Origin: Saccharibacillus sacchari DSM 19268
GTDB taxonomy: Bacteria > Bacillota > Bacilli > Paenibacillales > Paenibacillaceae
NCBI RefSeq assembly: GCF_000585395.1
Contig: NZ_KK073875.1
Span: 2,542,017-2,606,016, forward strand
Direction of reading: 5' to 3'
DNA length: 64,000 bases
The notes under the pieces were generated by a model, which was given only the letters and a program-made list of their open reading frames with translations, had not been told where the DNA came from and did not search any database. This document shows, piece by piece, positions 35,679 through 45,518 of this stretch. The first letter of the stretch is position 1; each line of letters begins with the position of its first letter. Both the position numbers and the translations under genes were made by a program.

Positions 35679-36977
35679 TTATTTATGGATGCGAAGTCCG
35701 CAGTAGTCCATCAGAAGTTCGCTGAACAGCATATTGGACCAGGAAAACCAGGGGCGCGTGTATTGATGCGGATCATTGACGGAAAAGCCTTCGTGCGTCA
35801 GCCCTGTATCGGCATCCGTATCGCGGATCAACTCCAGCAGGCGCAGCTTTTCTTCCCGCTCCTGCGAAGTCAGTCCCTGCATCGACAATGCGATATGCCA
35901 GATGTAGCCTTCCGGCGTATGCGGGCTTCCGATGCCCGAAGCGGCGGTTCCTTCATAGAAATAAGGGTTGGACGAGCTGAGGATGAAGCGGCGGGTGTTG
36001 AGATACACTTCATCGTTCTCGTCGACATAACCCAGATAAGGCAGGGCGAGCAGGCTCGGCACGTTGGCGTCGTCCATCAGGTTGTGATTGCCGAAGCCGT
36101 CCGTCTCGTACGCGTAGATGCGTCCGAACTCCGGATGCTCGACGATCGCGTGTTTGTCGATGCCTTGTTGAATCTCTTCAGCCAATTGGCGTGCTTGAGC
36201 CGCCAGCTCCTGATCGCCGTACACGGTTTCGGCGATCTCGATCAGATAACGCAGCGCCACGACTGCGAACATGTTGGACGGAACCAGATAGCCGTATTCG
36301 CAGCAATCGTCGCTCGGACGGAAGCCCGACCAGGTCATTCCGGTGTAGGCGGTTTCGCTGCCTTTGCCTTCGCGGACCAGCGTATCGGTTAGCGGCGCGT
36401 TCAAGCGCTGGAACGTATACGGCGATTGCGTCTCGTGATGCTGCTCGGTGCGCCAAAGTTCCAAGATCGTCCGGGCCGCTTCGCGGTACGATTCGTCGAA
36501 CTGCGACGTGCGCCCGCTGTTTTTCCAGAGCAGATAGCTCAATTGAATCGGATACGCGAGCGAGTCGATCTCGTACTTGCGTTCCCAGATCCAATCGTTC
36601 ATCTCGGTCAGGTCGTCTTGATGGCCGTTGCCGCTTTGCTGTTCGTTAAAAGCGTTTGCATAAGGGTCAAGGCGAATATACTGAATCTGCCGCTTGACCA
36701 GACCTTCGATCATGGAAGCGATCTGTTCGTCTTGCTGGGCGAGAATCAGATACGGTCTGACCTGAGCCGCGGAATCGCGCAGCCACATGGCGGGAATGTC
36801 GCCGGTAATGACGAAGGTCGTGCCGTCTTCTTTTTGCTGAATAGTAGTGAGCAGCGTATTGGTAAAACAATTTTCGAACATGCTGACCAATTTGGGCTGA
36901 TCGGGCAGGTTTTGCCGGATGCGCTCGATCATGGTTTGCAAAGATTTCGGGATCGTGGAATGGTTGGGAACCGTCAC
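35679..36977 (-). CDS. GH125 exo-alpha-1,6-mannosidase
   Basis: 432 residues, GTG start at 36977-36975 seven bases after GAGGAGG. The segment TGDIPAMWLRDSAAQVRPY (Trp65 to Asp68) is the hallmark of GH125 (formerly DUF1237), and NDWIWERKYEIDSLAYP and DDCCEYGYLVPSNMF follow as in the family. Inverting exo-mannosidase without a signal peptide, so it acts on imported sugar. It is the first gene of the mannoside operon, directly behind a strong promoter, and pairs with GH38 to remove both alpha-1,6 and other alpha-linked mannose. Confidence 0.92.
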   Translation of the reverse strand: MTVPNHSTIPKSLQTMIERIRQNLPDQPKLVSMFENCFTNTLLTTIQQKEDGTTFVITGDIPAMWLRDSAAQVRPYLILAQQDEQIASMIEGLVKRQIQYIRLDPYANAFNEQQSGNGHQDDLTEMNDWIWERKYEIDSLAYPIQLSYLLWKNSGRTSQFDESYREAARTILELWRTEQHHETQSPYTFQRLNAPLTDTLVREGKGSETAYTGMTWSGFRPSDDCCEYGYLVPSNMFAVVALRYLIEIAETVYGDQELAAQARQLAEEIQQGIDKHAIVEHPEFGRIYAYETDGFGNHNLMDDANVPSLLALPYLGYVDENDEVYLNTRRFILSSSNPYFYEGTAASGIGSPHTPEGYIWHIALSMQGLTSQEREEKLRLLELIRDTDADTGLTHEGFSVNDPHQYTRPWFSWSNMLFSELLMDYCGLRIHK

Positions 36978-37008
36978 GTTTCAGCCTCCTCGTAAAAGTT
37001 ATCGTAAA

Positions 37009-37054
37009 GTTAATCGCTTTCATCATCCTAATTCGATTGTATTGTCATGTCAAT
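37009..37054 (-). promoter_or_regulatory. Promoter of the mannoside operon with cre-like site
   Basis: Minus strand: TTGACA (37049-37054) and TAGGAT (37025-37030) with an 18-base spacer. TGAAAGCGATTAAC (37009-37022) just downstream matches the cre consensus except at its last two bases, suggesting CcpA control. The AT-rich stretch upstream is a candidate site for the LacI-type regulator. Confidence 0.6.
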
Positions 37055-37165
37055 ATATTTATTCGATTAAACATCGATTTTTTTCTTTTTTAAAGAATAA
37101 ATGATATATCATCCTGCATAAATTCTGCCTTGTTTTTCGACACAATTTGCATCTATGCGCAACAA

Positions 37166-37195
37166 AAAAGAGACCCGGGATTCCGGATCTCTTTT
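37166..37195 (-). terminator. Terminator of the GntR/LacI regulator gene
   Basis: AAAAGAGACCC at 37166-37176 pairs with GGATCTCTTTT at 37185-37195; the minus strand continues with six T. Confidence 0.8.
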
Positions 37196-37245
37196 AGGGC
37201 GTGCCTTCAAGCCTCGATGGAAGCAGATTTTGAGGACACGCCCTA
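37195..37245. repeat. Long hairpin next to the regulator terminator
   Basis: TAGGGCGTG at 37195-37203 and CACGCCCTA at 37237-37245 are perfect inverted repeats and pairing continues inward with a few mismatches. It lies between the regulator stop and its terminator and might be a remnant of a mobile element end. Confidence 0.5.
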
Positions 37246-37286
37246 GACTGCTGCTCGATGGATAGCGCTCGATGAATAGCTTTGCT

Positions 37287-38492
37287 TTACTGTCGACCCG
37301 ACGGCGTTTTGGCCTCCGCGACCGTCTTTCCCCGAACCAGCTCGGCCGGAAGCTCGATGCGCTGAACGACATGCTCCGTGCTTTTCATCAGCTCGATCAC
37401 CATTTCAAAAGCCTTTTTGCCCATCTCGAATTGATTCTGTCTCAGATGCGTAACGCGGATATCATTCGGGTTCTCCGGGCTATCGAAGCAGATCAGCGAC
37501 AGGTCTTCCGGAATTCGCCGTCCCAGCTTGGCGGCCGCCTGTTCCGCGAGCAGGGCAATCGGGTATTCGGCGGCGAACAACGCCGTGATCTCCGGATGCG
37601 CTTCCAGATGGCGCACGAGCGTATCCACGTCCGTCACTTGATCCTGCGGATCGAACGAGTTCGGCAGAGTGGATACCAGCGATTCGACCCACAGCTCCCG
37701 ATTCACCAGCACGCCCTGCTCGGCATGCGCGTCGACGATGCCTTTGATCCGTTCTTCGATAGCCGTCGTGTTGATAGGCGGTTGGGTCAGAAAAGCGATA
37801 TTCCGGTGTCCCAGCTCGAACAGGTGACGCGTTCCGGCCTTCGCCGCGCCGGCGTTATCCGTACTGACGGACGAGGCGGGAATGCCTTTCAGGAAGCGGT
37901 CGATCATCACGAACGGGAACTTGCCGATCACCAGCTTCAGAATCTCTTCGCTGAAGTATTCGCCCTGCGCCGGGAAAATGATCAGGCCGTCCACGCCCAA
38001 TTCCAGCAGCTCCACGATATTGCGCTGCTCCTGCTCGGGCACGCCGAACGAACGCCGCAGCACCAGGAAACCGTCGTGCTCGCGCGAAGCTTCTTCCATC
38101 CCGTACACCAGCTCCGTGCCGTACATATCGCTAAAGTGGGTAATAACCAGTCCGATCATTCGCTTGCGGTTCGTCGCGGAAGAGCGACCGCTCTTTTTAT
38201 CCGAAATGCCTGAGAGCGCCGCTTCTGCCGATTCCTGCGCAAGAGTAGGGTCGGCAAACAGCGCAGGATCGGCTACAAAAGAGCCCCGGCCCGGTTGACG
38301 GACGACAAGCTGCTGGGCGACCAACATTTCCAGCGCTTTTTTCGTCGTGATCCGGCTGACGCCGAACTCGTCGCACAATTCTTTTTCGGAAGGGACCCGG
38401 TCTCCGATCTTGTATTGTTGCAGGCGTATGCGTTCCCGCAAAGCTTCGAATATTTGCTCGTACATCGGCTTGGAGGCCGAATCATTCTTCAA
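37287..38492 (-). CDS. GntR/LacI-type regulator of the mannoside operon
   Basis: 401 residues, TTG start at 38492-38490 after GGAGGAGG. A GntR winged helix (VPSEKELCDEFGVSRITTKKAL and RQPGRGSFV) is followed by a LacI-type sugar-binding domain (from GLVITHFSDMYG; FLTQPPINTTAIEERIKG; LSLICFDSPEN). Same architecture as AraR. It is encoded upstream of and on the same strand as the GH125 operon, so it should repress that operon until a mannoside binds. Confidence 0.88.
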   Translation of the reverse strand: MKNDSASKPMYEQIFEALRERIRLQQYKIGDRVPSEKELCDEFGVSRITTKKALEMLVAQQLVVRQPGRGSFVADPALFADPTLAQESAEAALSGISDKKSGRSSATNRKRMIGLVITHFSDMYGTELVYGMEEASREHDGFLVLRRSFGVPEQEQRNIVELLELGVDGLIIFPAQGEYFSEEILKLVIGKFPFVMIDRFLKGIPASSVSTDNAGAAKAGTRHLFELGHRNIAFLTQPPINTTAIEERIKGIVDAHAEQGVLVNRELWVESLVSTLPNSFDPQDQVTDVDTLVRHLEAHPEITALFAAEYPIALLAEQAAAKLGRRIPEDLSLICFDSPENPNDIRVTHLRQNQFEMGKKAFEMVIELMKSTEHVVQRIELPAELVRGKTVAEAKTPSGRQ

Positions 38493-38659
38493 TGCAAGTA
38501 CCTCCTCCAGAAAACCTTTTCTAGTCGTATTAGATTTAATATATCATGTTATATCAACAAAGGAAAGAATATCGTTTCATCCTTGTTCGATTCTTGAACA
38601 GTATACGCTTTTTCTGTAAAAAGAAAAACATGGGAAAGTTTGTGTGGGTGAGGGGGGTG

Positions 38660-38812
38660 GAGCGGGAAGCGAGAAGACTGCGAGAGAAATTCGTTCAATT
38701 CGCTGTCTCACTTGGAAAAGTCGATTGAAAGTTTGAGTTGAAGTTTTCCAAGTTCAAAGGCGTCTTGAACTGAATTTCTCTCTCCGTCTTCTCGCTTCCA
38801 GCTACGTTGGGG
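38660..38812. repeat. Large nested palindrome, element R2 (short form)
   Basis: GAAGCGAGAAG at 38666-38676 pairs with CTTCTCGCTTC at 38788-38798; inside are AGAGAAATTC against GAATTTCTCTCT and CTTGGAAAA against TTTTCCAAG. It shares GCTGTCTCAC and GTTCAAAGGC with the elements near 53 and 60 kb. It lies between the divergent regulator and alkA genes. Confidence 0.9.
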
Positions 38813-38874
38813 TTTGTTGAGGCTTAGGAATTTTAAATCTATTTATTTTTATAGAAAAGGAGGCTGTCGCATCC

Positions 38875-39861
38875 ATGCAGAACGCTAACGAATCTTTTGA
38901 GAATCGGCATCCTTTTCAAGCTGACATCAGTCCGAACAAGCCTTTCTTTTACGAAAACGACGGCTCCGATATTTGGCTTCGTGTTCCGAGCGAATTCAGT
39001 TTTGAAGAAAACTATAATCATCTGTCGACGGCAACTAATGAATCGCTGTATACGTTGCGGGAAGGGCGGATTTATAAGGCGATTGCTGTCGGGGAGGAAG
39101 ATACGGTTGTGGAGATTGCTGCCGAAGGCGAGCATTATTTGCGTATTCGCTTTATAGAGGAGCCTCTGGTCGATAGTTCGGCGCTTCGCGAAGGCGTTGC
39201 TCGATACGTGCATGACTGGTTCGATTTGGGTACGGATCTTAAGCCTTTTTACGAGATGGCGGCTGGAGATCCATTGCTTAAAGAGGCTGTGGTTTCTTTT
39301 TACGGGCTGCGCAATATGGGCATTCCTGATTTGTATGAAGCGATTTGTTGGGGGATTTTGGGGCAGCAGATTAATTTGGGGTTTGCTTATACGTTAAAAA
39401 GAAGGTTCGTCGAAAAGTTCGGCCGCTTTATCGAGCGCGGGGGAGAGCGGTATTGGCTGTTTCCGACTGCCGAAGATATCGCGGTATTAACGCCGGAGGA
39501 TTTGTCCGCGGCGGGCATGACAACGGTCAAAAAGTGTGAGTATCTTGTCGATACGGCACGATTGATCGCGAGCGGGGGACTGACGAAGGAACAACTGCTG
39601 CAAACCGGCGACGTGAAGCAAGCGGAAAAAAGGCTGGTGCAAATCCGCGGCATCGGGCCGTGGACCGCGCATTACGTGCTAATGCGCTGCTTGCGGATGC
39701 CGGATGCTTTTCCGATCGACGACGTGGGGCTGCATCATTCGATCCGGCATGTGCTGGGACTAGACGCGAAGCCGAGCAAAGAACGTATTCTGGAACTTTC
39801 CGCCGGATGGACGCTGTGGGAGTCGTACGCGACATTTTATTTGTGGCGGTTTTTGTATTGA
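38875..39861 (+). CDS. alkA: DNA-3-methyladenine glycosylase II (AlkA type)
   Basis: 328 residues, ATG after AAAAGGAGG. An N-terminal AlkA-like domain is followed by the helix-hairpin-helix motif QIRGIGPWTAHYVLMR and the Asp pair at 282-283 in FPIDDVGLHHS that supplies the catalytic Asp. Removes alkylated bases from DNA. AICWGILGQQINLGFAY is the conserved interior helix. It follows palindrome R2 and is not obviously linked to an Ada-type regulator here. Confidence 0.9.
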   Translation: MQNANESFENRHPFQADISPNKPFFYENDGSDIWLRVPSEFSFEENYNHLSTATNESLYTLREGRIYKAIAVGEEDTVVEIAAEGEHYLRIRFIEEPLVDSSALREGVARYVHDWFDLGTDLKPFYEMAAGDPLLKEAVVSFYGLRNMGIPDLYEAICWGILGQQINLGFAYTLKRRFVEKFGRFIERGGERYWLFPTAEDIAVLTPEDLSAAGMTTVKKCEYLVDTARLIASGGLTKEQLLQTGDVKQAEKRLVQIRGIGPWTAHYVLMRCLRMPDAFPIDDVGLHHSIRHVLGLDAKPSKERILELSAGWTLWESYATFYLWRFLY

Positions 39862-39939
39862 AGGTTGGAAAATCGTGGAGCTTATGCAGCGGAAGCGGTA
39901 AAATGAAGTTAAGCGTTTACACGGAAGGGGAGTCTTCTA

Positions 39940-40878
39940 TTGGATCAACTGGATCAACAAGCAGCGCGCCGGGCAGCCAACGAAATGCCCGAAGGAACGC
40001 AGGTCGTATACGGGGATTTTGCAGAAGCCGGAACCTACTATTCTTGCACGTATCGCCCGGATGTCGCCTATGCGACGCATGACGGGATCGACAGAAAGCT
40101 TCAGATCATCACGCCGCACCGGGAAGGGTATGCCTTTCCGCTGATCGTTTTTATTCAAGGATCGGCTTGGCGTCCTCAGGACGTCTACGCCGGGATTCCG
40201 AATCTGTCGCAGATCGCGGCCAAAGGTTATGTGATCGCCAGCGTCCAGATTCGGGATACGGACATCGCGCAGTTTCCGGCCGCGCTCGAAGACGTGAAAA
40301 GCGCGCTCCGGTTCATGAGGCAGCACGCGGACGAATACGGCGTCGATCCGCGTCGCGCAGCCGTCTGGGGCGACTCGTCGGGCGGGCATTTGTCGCTGAT
40401 GACGGGACTGACGATCGGCGAATATAACAACGGCTTGTGCGGCGAGCAGTCGGACGAAGTGCTGGCGGTAGTCGATTATTACGGCGTCTCCGATCTGCTC
40501 ACTTTAGGACGCTACAACGATATTCTCGATCATGATGCCGCGGATTCGCCGGAAGGACTGCTGATCGGCGGACGGGTCTCGGAGAACGAAGAAGCCGCGA
40601 AAAAGGCCAGCCCGATCCACCAGGATCTGAGCCGCGAGCTTCCGCCGTTCCTGATTATTCACGGCGACAGCGACAGCATCGTGCACGTGAACCAGAGCGT
40701 CGAGATGTACAAAGCGTTGAAGTCGCATGGGCAAAACGTTCTGTTTTACAAAGTAGCGGGTGCGGATCACGGAACGGGCGTGTGGAATCCGCAGGTGCTG
40801 GACATCACGGCCCAATTTTTGTCGGTGCATCTCAATCGTCCGTTCACTCAGGCACCCTTTCAACACGAGGTCGATTGA
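39940..40878 (+). CDS. Alpha/beta hydrolase (esterase/lipase, hormone-sensitive-lipase-like)
   Basis: 312 residues from TTG at 39940 with GGAAGGGG upstream. FIQGSAWRPQDVY forms the oxyanion region, GDSSGGH holds nucleophile Ser146, the acid is the Asp in HGDSDSIVHV, and the base the His in VAGADHGTG. Cytoplasmic carboxylesterase. The next gene starts three bases after its stop, so they are co-translated. Confidence 0.88.
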   Translation: MDQLDQQAARRAANEMPEGTQVVYGDFAEAGTYYSCTYRPDVAYATHDGIDRKLQIITPHREGYAFPLIVFIQGSAWRPQDVYAGIPNLSQIAAKGYVIASVQIRDTDIAQFPAALEDVKSALRFMRQHADEYGVDPRRAAVWGDSSGGHLSLMTGLTIGEYNNGLCGEQSDEVLAVVDYYGVSDLLTLGRYNDILDHDAADSPEGLLIGGRVSENEEAAKKASPIHQDLSRELPPFLIIHGDSDSIVHVNQSVEMYKALKSHGQNVLFYKVAGADHGTGVWNPQVLDITAQFLSVHLNRPFTQAPFQHEVD

Positions 40879-40881
40879 CCG

Positions 40882-41307
40882 ATGATAAACAGAGAGCGGG
40901 AAGAAGTCATTAGAGTCCATGTCATCACGGCCAAAGCGCTGCATCTGAACAACGAACACGGCGATTCCGTCGTTATGATCCCTTTTACGGGACATGCGAC
41001 GGGAACGTATTTCGAAGGAAAGGTGCTGGACGGCGGCGTGGATACTCAGATTATCGAACGTAACGGTCGACATCGCCTATCCGCCCGTTATATGCTGCGA
41101 GGGACGGATCACGCCGGGCAGGAATGCGAGCTGTATATCGAAAATAACGGAGAAGTCGATCCCGCGCTGACGGACGTGCTGTTTCGTACGTCGCCGCGAA
41201 TTGTCACCAACAGCCGCGCGCTTGCTTTTCTGAACGACAGCGCGCTGATCGGAGAAGGGTTCCCGGCCGAGTCGGGCGTCGAAATCCGGATCTACCGCGA
41301 AGGATGA
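40882..41307 (+). CDS. DUF3237-family protein
   Basis: 141 residues. LSARYMLRGTDHAGQECELYIENNGE followed by FRTSPRIVTNSRALAFLND matches the conserved body of the DUF3237 family (a small beta-barrel of unknown function, often next to carbohydrate or ester metabolism). It starts three bases after the esterase stop, suggesting that the two work on the same compound. Confidence 0.75.
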   Translation: MINREREEVIRVHVITAKALHLNNEHGDSVVMIPFTGHATGTYFEGKVLDGGVDTQIIERNGRHRLSARYMLRGTDHAGQECELYIENNGEVDPALTDVLFRTSPRIVTNSRALAFLNDSALIGEGFPAESGVEIRIYREG

Positions 41308-41350
41308 TCCGGGCGGAAGTTTTATCATTCGAAGGGGTGGAGGCTTTAAG

Positions 41351-43066
41351 ATGACAAGGTTTTGGAAAAGGAAAATTGCAGCAGTGTCCACTCTCTTGTT
41401 GCTGGGCTCGTCGGTCGGAACTTCCGCGTCGACTTGGGCCGAATCGGGCGATTATCCGCCGTTCGAAACGGAGGTTATCGTCCGGACGGTCAATCAATTT
41501 ACCGACAAAGAAGACGTCGAAGCTTTCGTCGAACAGGCGGAGCGCTACGGCGTCGACGTGATCAGCATGAACGTGAAGCAGGACGAAGACGACGAAGTGC
41601 CTTCGGGCCAAGTCTTTTACCAGAGCGACATTGCCCCGATCGCCGACGGTTACGAGGATTTCGACGCTTTGCGGGAGGTCGTGACCCAGGCTCATGCGGC
41701 CGGGATCAAGGTTCATGCCTGGATTCCGCAGTTCCATGATCAGGAGGCTTTTCTGAAAAACGAGGCTTGGCAGATGCAGTCGCTGGTGGACGGGAAACGG
41801 ACGCCTTTTACCGGATCGAACGGCAGCGAGTATTTCGTCAATCCGCTTCATCCGCAGGTGCAGCAGTATGAACGATCTATCGTCCGGGAAGTCGTCGAGA
41901 ACTATTCGGTGGACGGAGTGACGCTGGATTGGATTCGTTTTGACGACTACAACATGGATGTGAGCGATTATACGATTGCCCAGTATAAAGCTAAATTCGG
42001 CTATTCGCCGCTTACGATCGACTTCGATAAAGATTCGCCGCAGCGCAGACAGTGGAACGAGTGGCGAACCGACCGTATTGGGCAGTATGTGAGCGACGTG
42101 CGTCAGGATATTTCCCGTTCTACAAACCCGGATGTGCAGCTTGGCGTGTACGTTCTGCCGCCGGAGTTTACCGAAGTCGGGCAAAACGTAGCCAAATTCA
42201 AACAGCACGTCGATTTCATCGCGCCGATGGCCTACTTCGACGATTGGGGCTTCAAGAGCGAATGGGTGTACGGCAGCGAATCCGGCATTTTAAAAGACAC
42301 TCGCGACCGCCTCGCCGGGACGTCCGCGCAGATCGTGCCGACGCTGGATCAGGATTGGACGGATGAAGATTATCAGGAAATCTACGCAGGCATCCGGCAG
42401 AACTATCCGAATGTAAACCGCTTATCGTTCTTCGCCTACGGGGCATGGACGGAGGATGAGCTGGCGGCGATCGACGAACGCACAGGCTGGCCGTCTTCGG
42501 GCGAAGAAGACTATGCCGCGAAACTGCCGGAAGACTGGAGCGCCAGAAATATCGGTTCGATGCCGGGAAAAGTCAGCTACAGCGCGTCCAAAAAGCAGTT
42601 TACGCTCAGCGGCAGTTCTTCGGATGTCTGGGGTGATTCGGATCAGCTTAATTTCATCTACCAGCCGTTAAAAGGCAACGCGGAGATGATCGTCCAGGTG
42701 AAGTCGGTCAGCCGACTGGATGACTGGGCGAAGGTTGGTCTCTCGATCCGGGAATCGCTGGCTGCGGACGCCAAACATGTCGATATGGTACTGACCCCGA
42801 AGAACGGAGCATCGTTCCAGTATCGGGAGAAAACGGCCGGGGATACGGTCGATCGCACCGCCGAAGCGTCCGTTCCGGGTTGGTTGAAGCTGAGCCGTCA
42901 GGGCAACACGTTCGTCGGCTCCTTTTCTACAGACGGTAAACGCTGGGAGCGGGTCGGAACGATCAGGTTCGCGATGAATACTCAAGCCTATATCGGCCTT
43001 GCGCTCAGCAATCCGGGCAAGGATTCGGCCGGAAAAGCCGTGTTGGGTAACCTCATCCACAAATAA
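41351..43066 (+). CDS. Secreted GH-like protein (GHL10/DUF187 type) with C-terminal beta-sandwich
   Basis: 571 residues. A signal peptide ends near residue 31 (TWAES). Residues about 37-385 form a TIM barrel of the GHL10 kind: VISMNVKQDEDDE, HAWIPQF, VDGVTLDWIRFDDYN with the expected acidic pair, APMAYFDDWGF. Residues about 395-571 are a jelly-roll like DUF1349 (WGDSDQLNFIYQP, AKVGLSIRESL, GWLKLSRQGNTFVGSFSTDGKRW). An extracellular glycosidase is likely but the substrate is unknown. It follows the DUF3237 gene by 43 bases and precedes a VOC gene by 16, so the four genes may be one operon. Confidence 0.8.
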   Translation: MTRFWKRKIAAVSTLLLLGSSVGTSASTWAESGDYPPFETEVIVRTVNQFTDKEDVEAFVEQAERYGVDVISMNVKQDEDDEVPSGQVFYQSDIAPIADGYEDFDALREVVTQAHAAGIKVHAWIPQFHDQEAFLKNEAWQMQSLVDGKRTPFTGSNGSEYFVNPLHPQVQQYERSIVREVVENYSVDGVTLDWIRFDDYNMDVSDYTIAQYKAKFGYSPLTIDFDKDSPQRRQWNEWRTDRIGQYVSDVRQDISRSTNPDVQLGVYVLPPEFTEVGQNVAKFKQHVDFIAPMAYFDDWGFKSEWVYGSESGILKDTRDRLAGTSAQIVPTLDQDWTDEDYQEIYAGIRQNYPNVNRLSFFAYGAWTEDELAAIDERTGWPSSGEEDYAAKLPEDWSARNIGSMPGKVSYSASKKQFTLSGSSSDVWGDSDQLNFIYQPLKGNAEMIVQVKSVSRLDDWAKVGLSIRESLAADAKHVDMVLTPKNGASFQYREKTAGDTVDRTAEASVPGWLKLSRQGNTFVGSFSTDGKRWERVGTIRFAMNTQAYIGLALSNPGKDSAGKAVLGNLIHK

Positions 43067-43082
43067 TAAGGGAGGCGTTCGC

Positions 43083-43577
43083 ATGTCCGGCAAAATCCGT
43101 AAGATCACGCCCAATCTGTGGTTCAATTTTCAAGCCGAGGAAGCAGCCAAGCTCTACACGTCCCTGTTCCGGGATTCCCGCATAAACCGCGTGACCCGTT
43201 ACGGTAAAGAAAGCTATGATCCGACGTCCGAAGGCAAGGCGATGACCGTCGAATTCGAGCTGGACGGCCAGTACTTCATCGCGCTTAACGGCGGTCCCGA
43301 ATTCAAGTTTACCGAAGCGATCTCGTTCGTCGTGCATTGCGAAGATCAGGCTGAAGTCGATCATTTCTGGAACGGGTTGTCCGAAGGCGGAGACGGGAAA
43401 GCGCAGCAATGCGGCTGGCTTAAGGATCGATTCGGCGTCTCTTGGCAGATCGTGCCGACCAAGCTGAACGCGCTATTGGCCGGCGGCGATCCCGACCGTG
43501 CCGGTCGAGTCATGAAAGCTCTGCTTCAGATGCACAAGATCGATATTGCCGAATTGGAGCGGGCATACGAAGGTTAA
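43083..43577 (+). CDS. VOC-superfamily (PhnB/3-demethylubiquinone-like) protein
   Basis: 164 residues from the ATG at 43083 after AAGGGAGG. ITPNLWFNFQAEEAAKLYTSLF and the mid segment FIALNGGPEFKFTEAISFVV are typical, as is CGWLKDRFGVSWQIVP followed by the helix around MKALLQMHKIDIAEL. Fourth VOC-fold protein in the window; reaction unknown. Confidence 0.9.
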   Translation: MSGKIRKITPNLWFNFQAEEAAKLYTSLFRDSRINRVTRYGKESYDPTSEGKAMTVEFELDGQYFIALNGGPEFKFTEAISFVVHCEDQAEVDHFWNGLSEGGDGKAQQCGWLKDRFGVSWQIVPTKLNALLAGGDPDRAGRVMKALLQMHKIDIAELERAYEG

Positions 43578-43616
43578 AGAGGATTTTGACTCTTTCTGTT
43601 TTCGATTTCTGCTCCT

Positions 43617-43656
43617 ATGGTTCTCCCGGTTTCTTTAGGGAGAGCCATTTGTTTTT
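43617..43656 (+). terminator. Terminator after the VOC gene
   Basis: ATGG..CTCCC at 43617-43627 pairs with GGGAG..CCAT ending near 43648, followed by a T-rich tail of eight T. Confidence 0.85.
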
Positions 43657-43796
43657 TTTGTGAAAAAACGACCGGAATCCGCGTCGCATAAGGCTTGCAA
43701 CCTACGGTTGCGAAGCTGTGCAACGGATTCGTTCTTTATTATGCGCCGGAACTCCGGCATGCTAAACTCATCCCTTGCAGAAAGGCAGTTGTTCTT

Positions 43797-44249
43797 ATGA
43801 TCTTCTCGGAAAAGCTGAAAGCGGAACGCGCAAAACGAAACTGGTCGCAAGAGGAATTGGCGGAAAAATTGTTCGTCAGCCGCCAGTCGGTATCCAAGTG
43901 GGAAACCGGTCAGAACTATCCGAGCATCGAAGTGATTATCAAGCTCAGCGATTTGTTCGAAGTGACGATCGACGAACTGCTGCGAAGCGATGAGGAGCTG
44001 AAGCAAAAAGTGATCCAGGAAAGCAAAAAGTTGGCGCATCCCAGATTGAAGTATATGTTCGACGTCGTTTTCTTATTGGGTGCCGCCCTGCTGGCGCTCA
44101 AAATCGTTTTGTTGATCGCGAGCCGTTTGACGGAGTGGGAATTCGAGGTGTTCGGCGGATCGTTCCTATGGAACTTCGGACCGTTGATCCTGATGGTCGG
44201 CGGCGGAGTAGGCTCGGGGATCTTAAAGGAGCAGTACAAGAAGGAGTAG
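43797..44249 (+). CDS. XRE-family regulator with membrane tail
   Basis: 150 residues from the ATG at 43797 after AGAAAGG. Residues 5-60 are an XRE helix-turn-helix (RNWSQEELAEKLFVSRQSVSKWETGQNYPS). Residues about 87-107 and 120-138 are two membrane helices. This layout is common in Firmicutes; DNA-bound regulation anchored at the membrane is likely. Targets are unknown. Confidence 0.85.
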   Translation: MIFSEKLKAERAKRNWSQEELAEKLFVSRQSVSKWETGQNYPSIEVIIKLSDLFEVTIDELLRSDEELKQKVIQESKKLAHPRLKYMFDVVFLLGAALLALKIVLLIASRLTEWEFEVFGGSFLWNFGPLILMVGGGVGSGILKEQYKKE

Positions 44250-44250
44250 T

Positions 44251-44364
44251 TTTAAAGAGCAGGAAGAAATCGCGTGCGCGGTGCTGTAGGCGATAGAGAC
44301 CGGCTTTACGACGGAGAGCACGCTGTTTGCGGACGGCGGGTATACGATGATCGGAATCGCAAAA
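44251..44364 (+). pseudogene. C-terminal remnant of a short-chain dehydrogenase gene
   Basis: Read in one frame, this piece encodes EEIACAVL, a TAG stop, then ETGFTTESTLFADGGYTMI, which is the ending of classical SDR enzymes (consensus GFTTGSTLFVDGGYT). The in-frame stop at 44287, the loss of everything upstream and the absence of a start show it is dead. Its terminator still follows. Confidence 0.7.
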
Positions 44365-44368
44365 AAAT

Positions 44369-44410
44369 CTGCTCCACAGTCGTATCCGCGACATGGAGCA
44401 GCCTCTTTTT
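44369..44410 (+). terminator. Terminator behind the SDR remnant
   Basis: CTGCTCCA at 44369-44376 pairs with TGGAGCAG at 44394-44401, followed by CCTCTTTTT. Confidence 0.75.
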
Positions 44411-44436
44411 GTTCAGAGCGTAAGTCTTCTTAACGG

Positions 44437-45390
<954 letters not shown>

Positions 45391-45518
45391 ATCTGTTCAC
45401 CTCTCGTCTCTGCGGACAATCTTTCGACCCCGCGAATACACTCATCCTACCCCCTTCCCAATCCCCTAACCACACTACGCCTATACAGGTAACACCATTA
45501 ACAGGCAAAAAAACTTCT

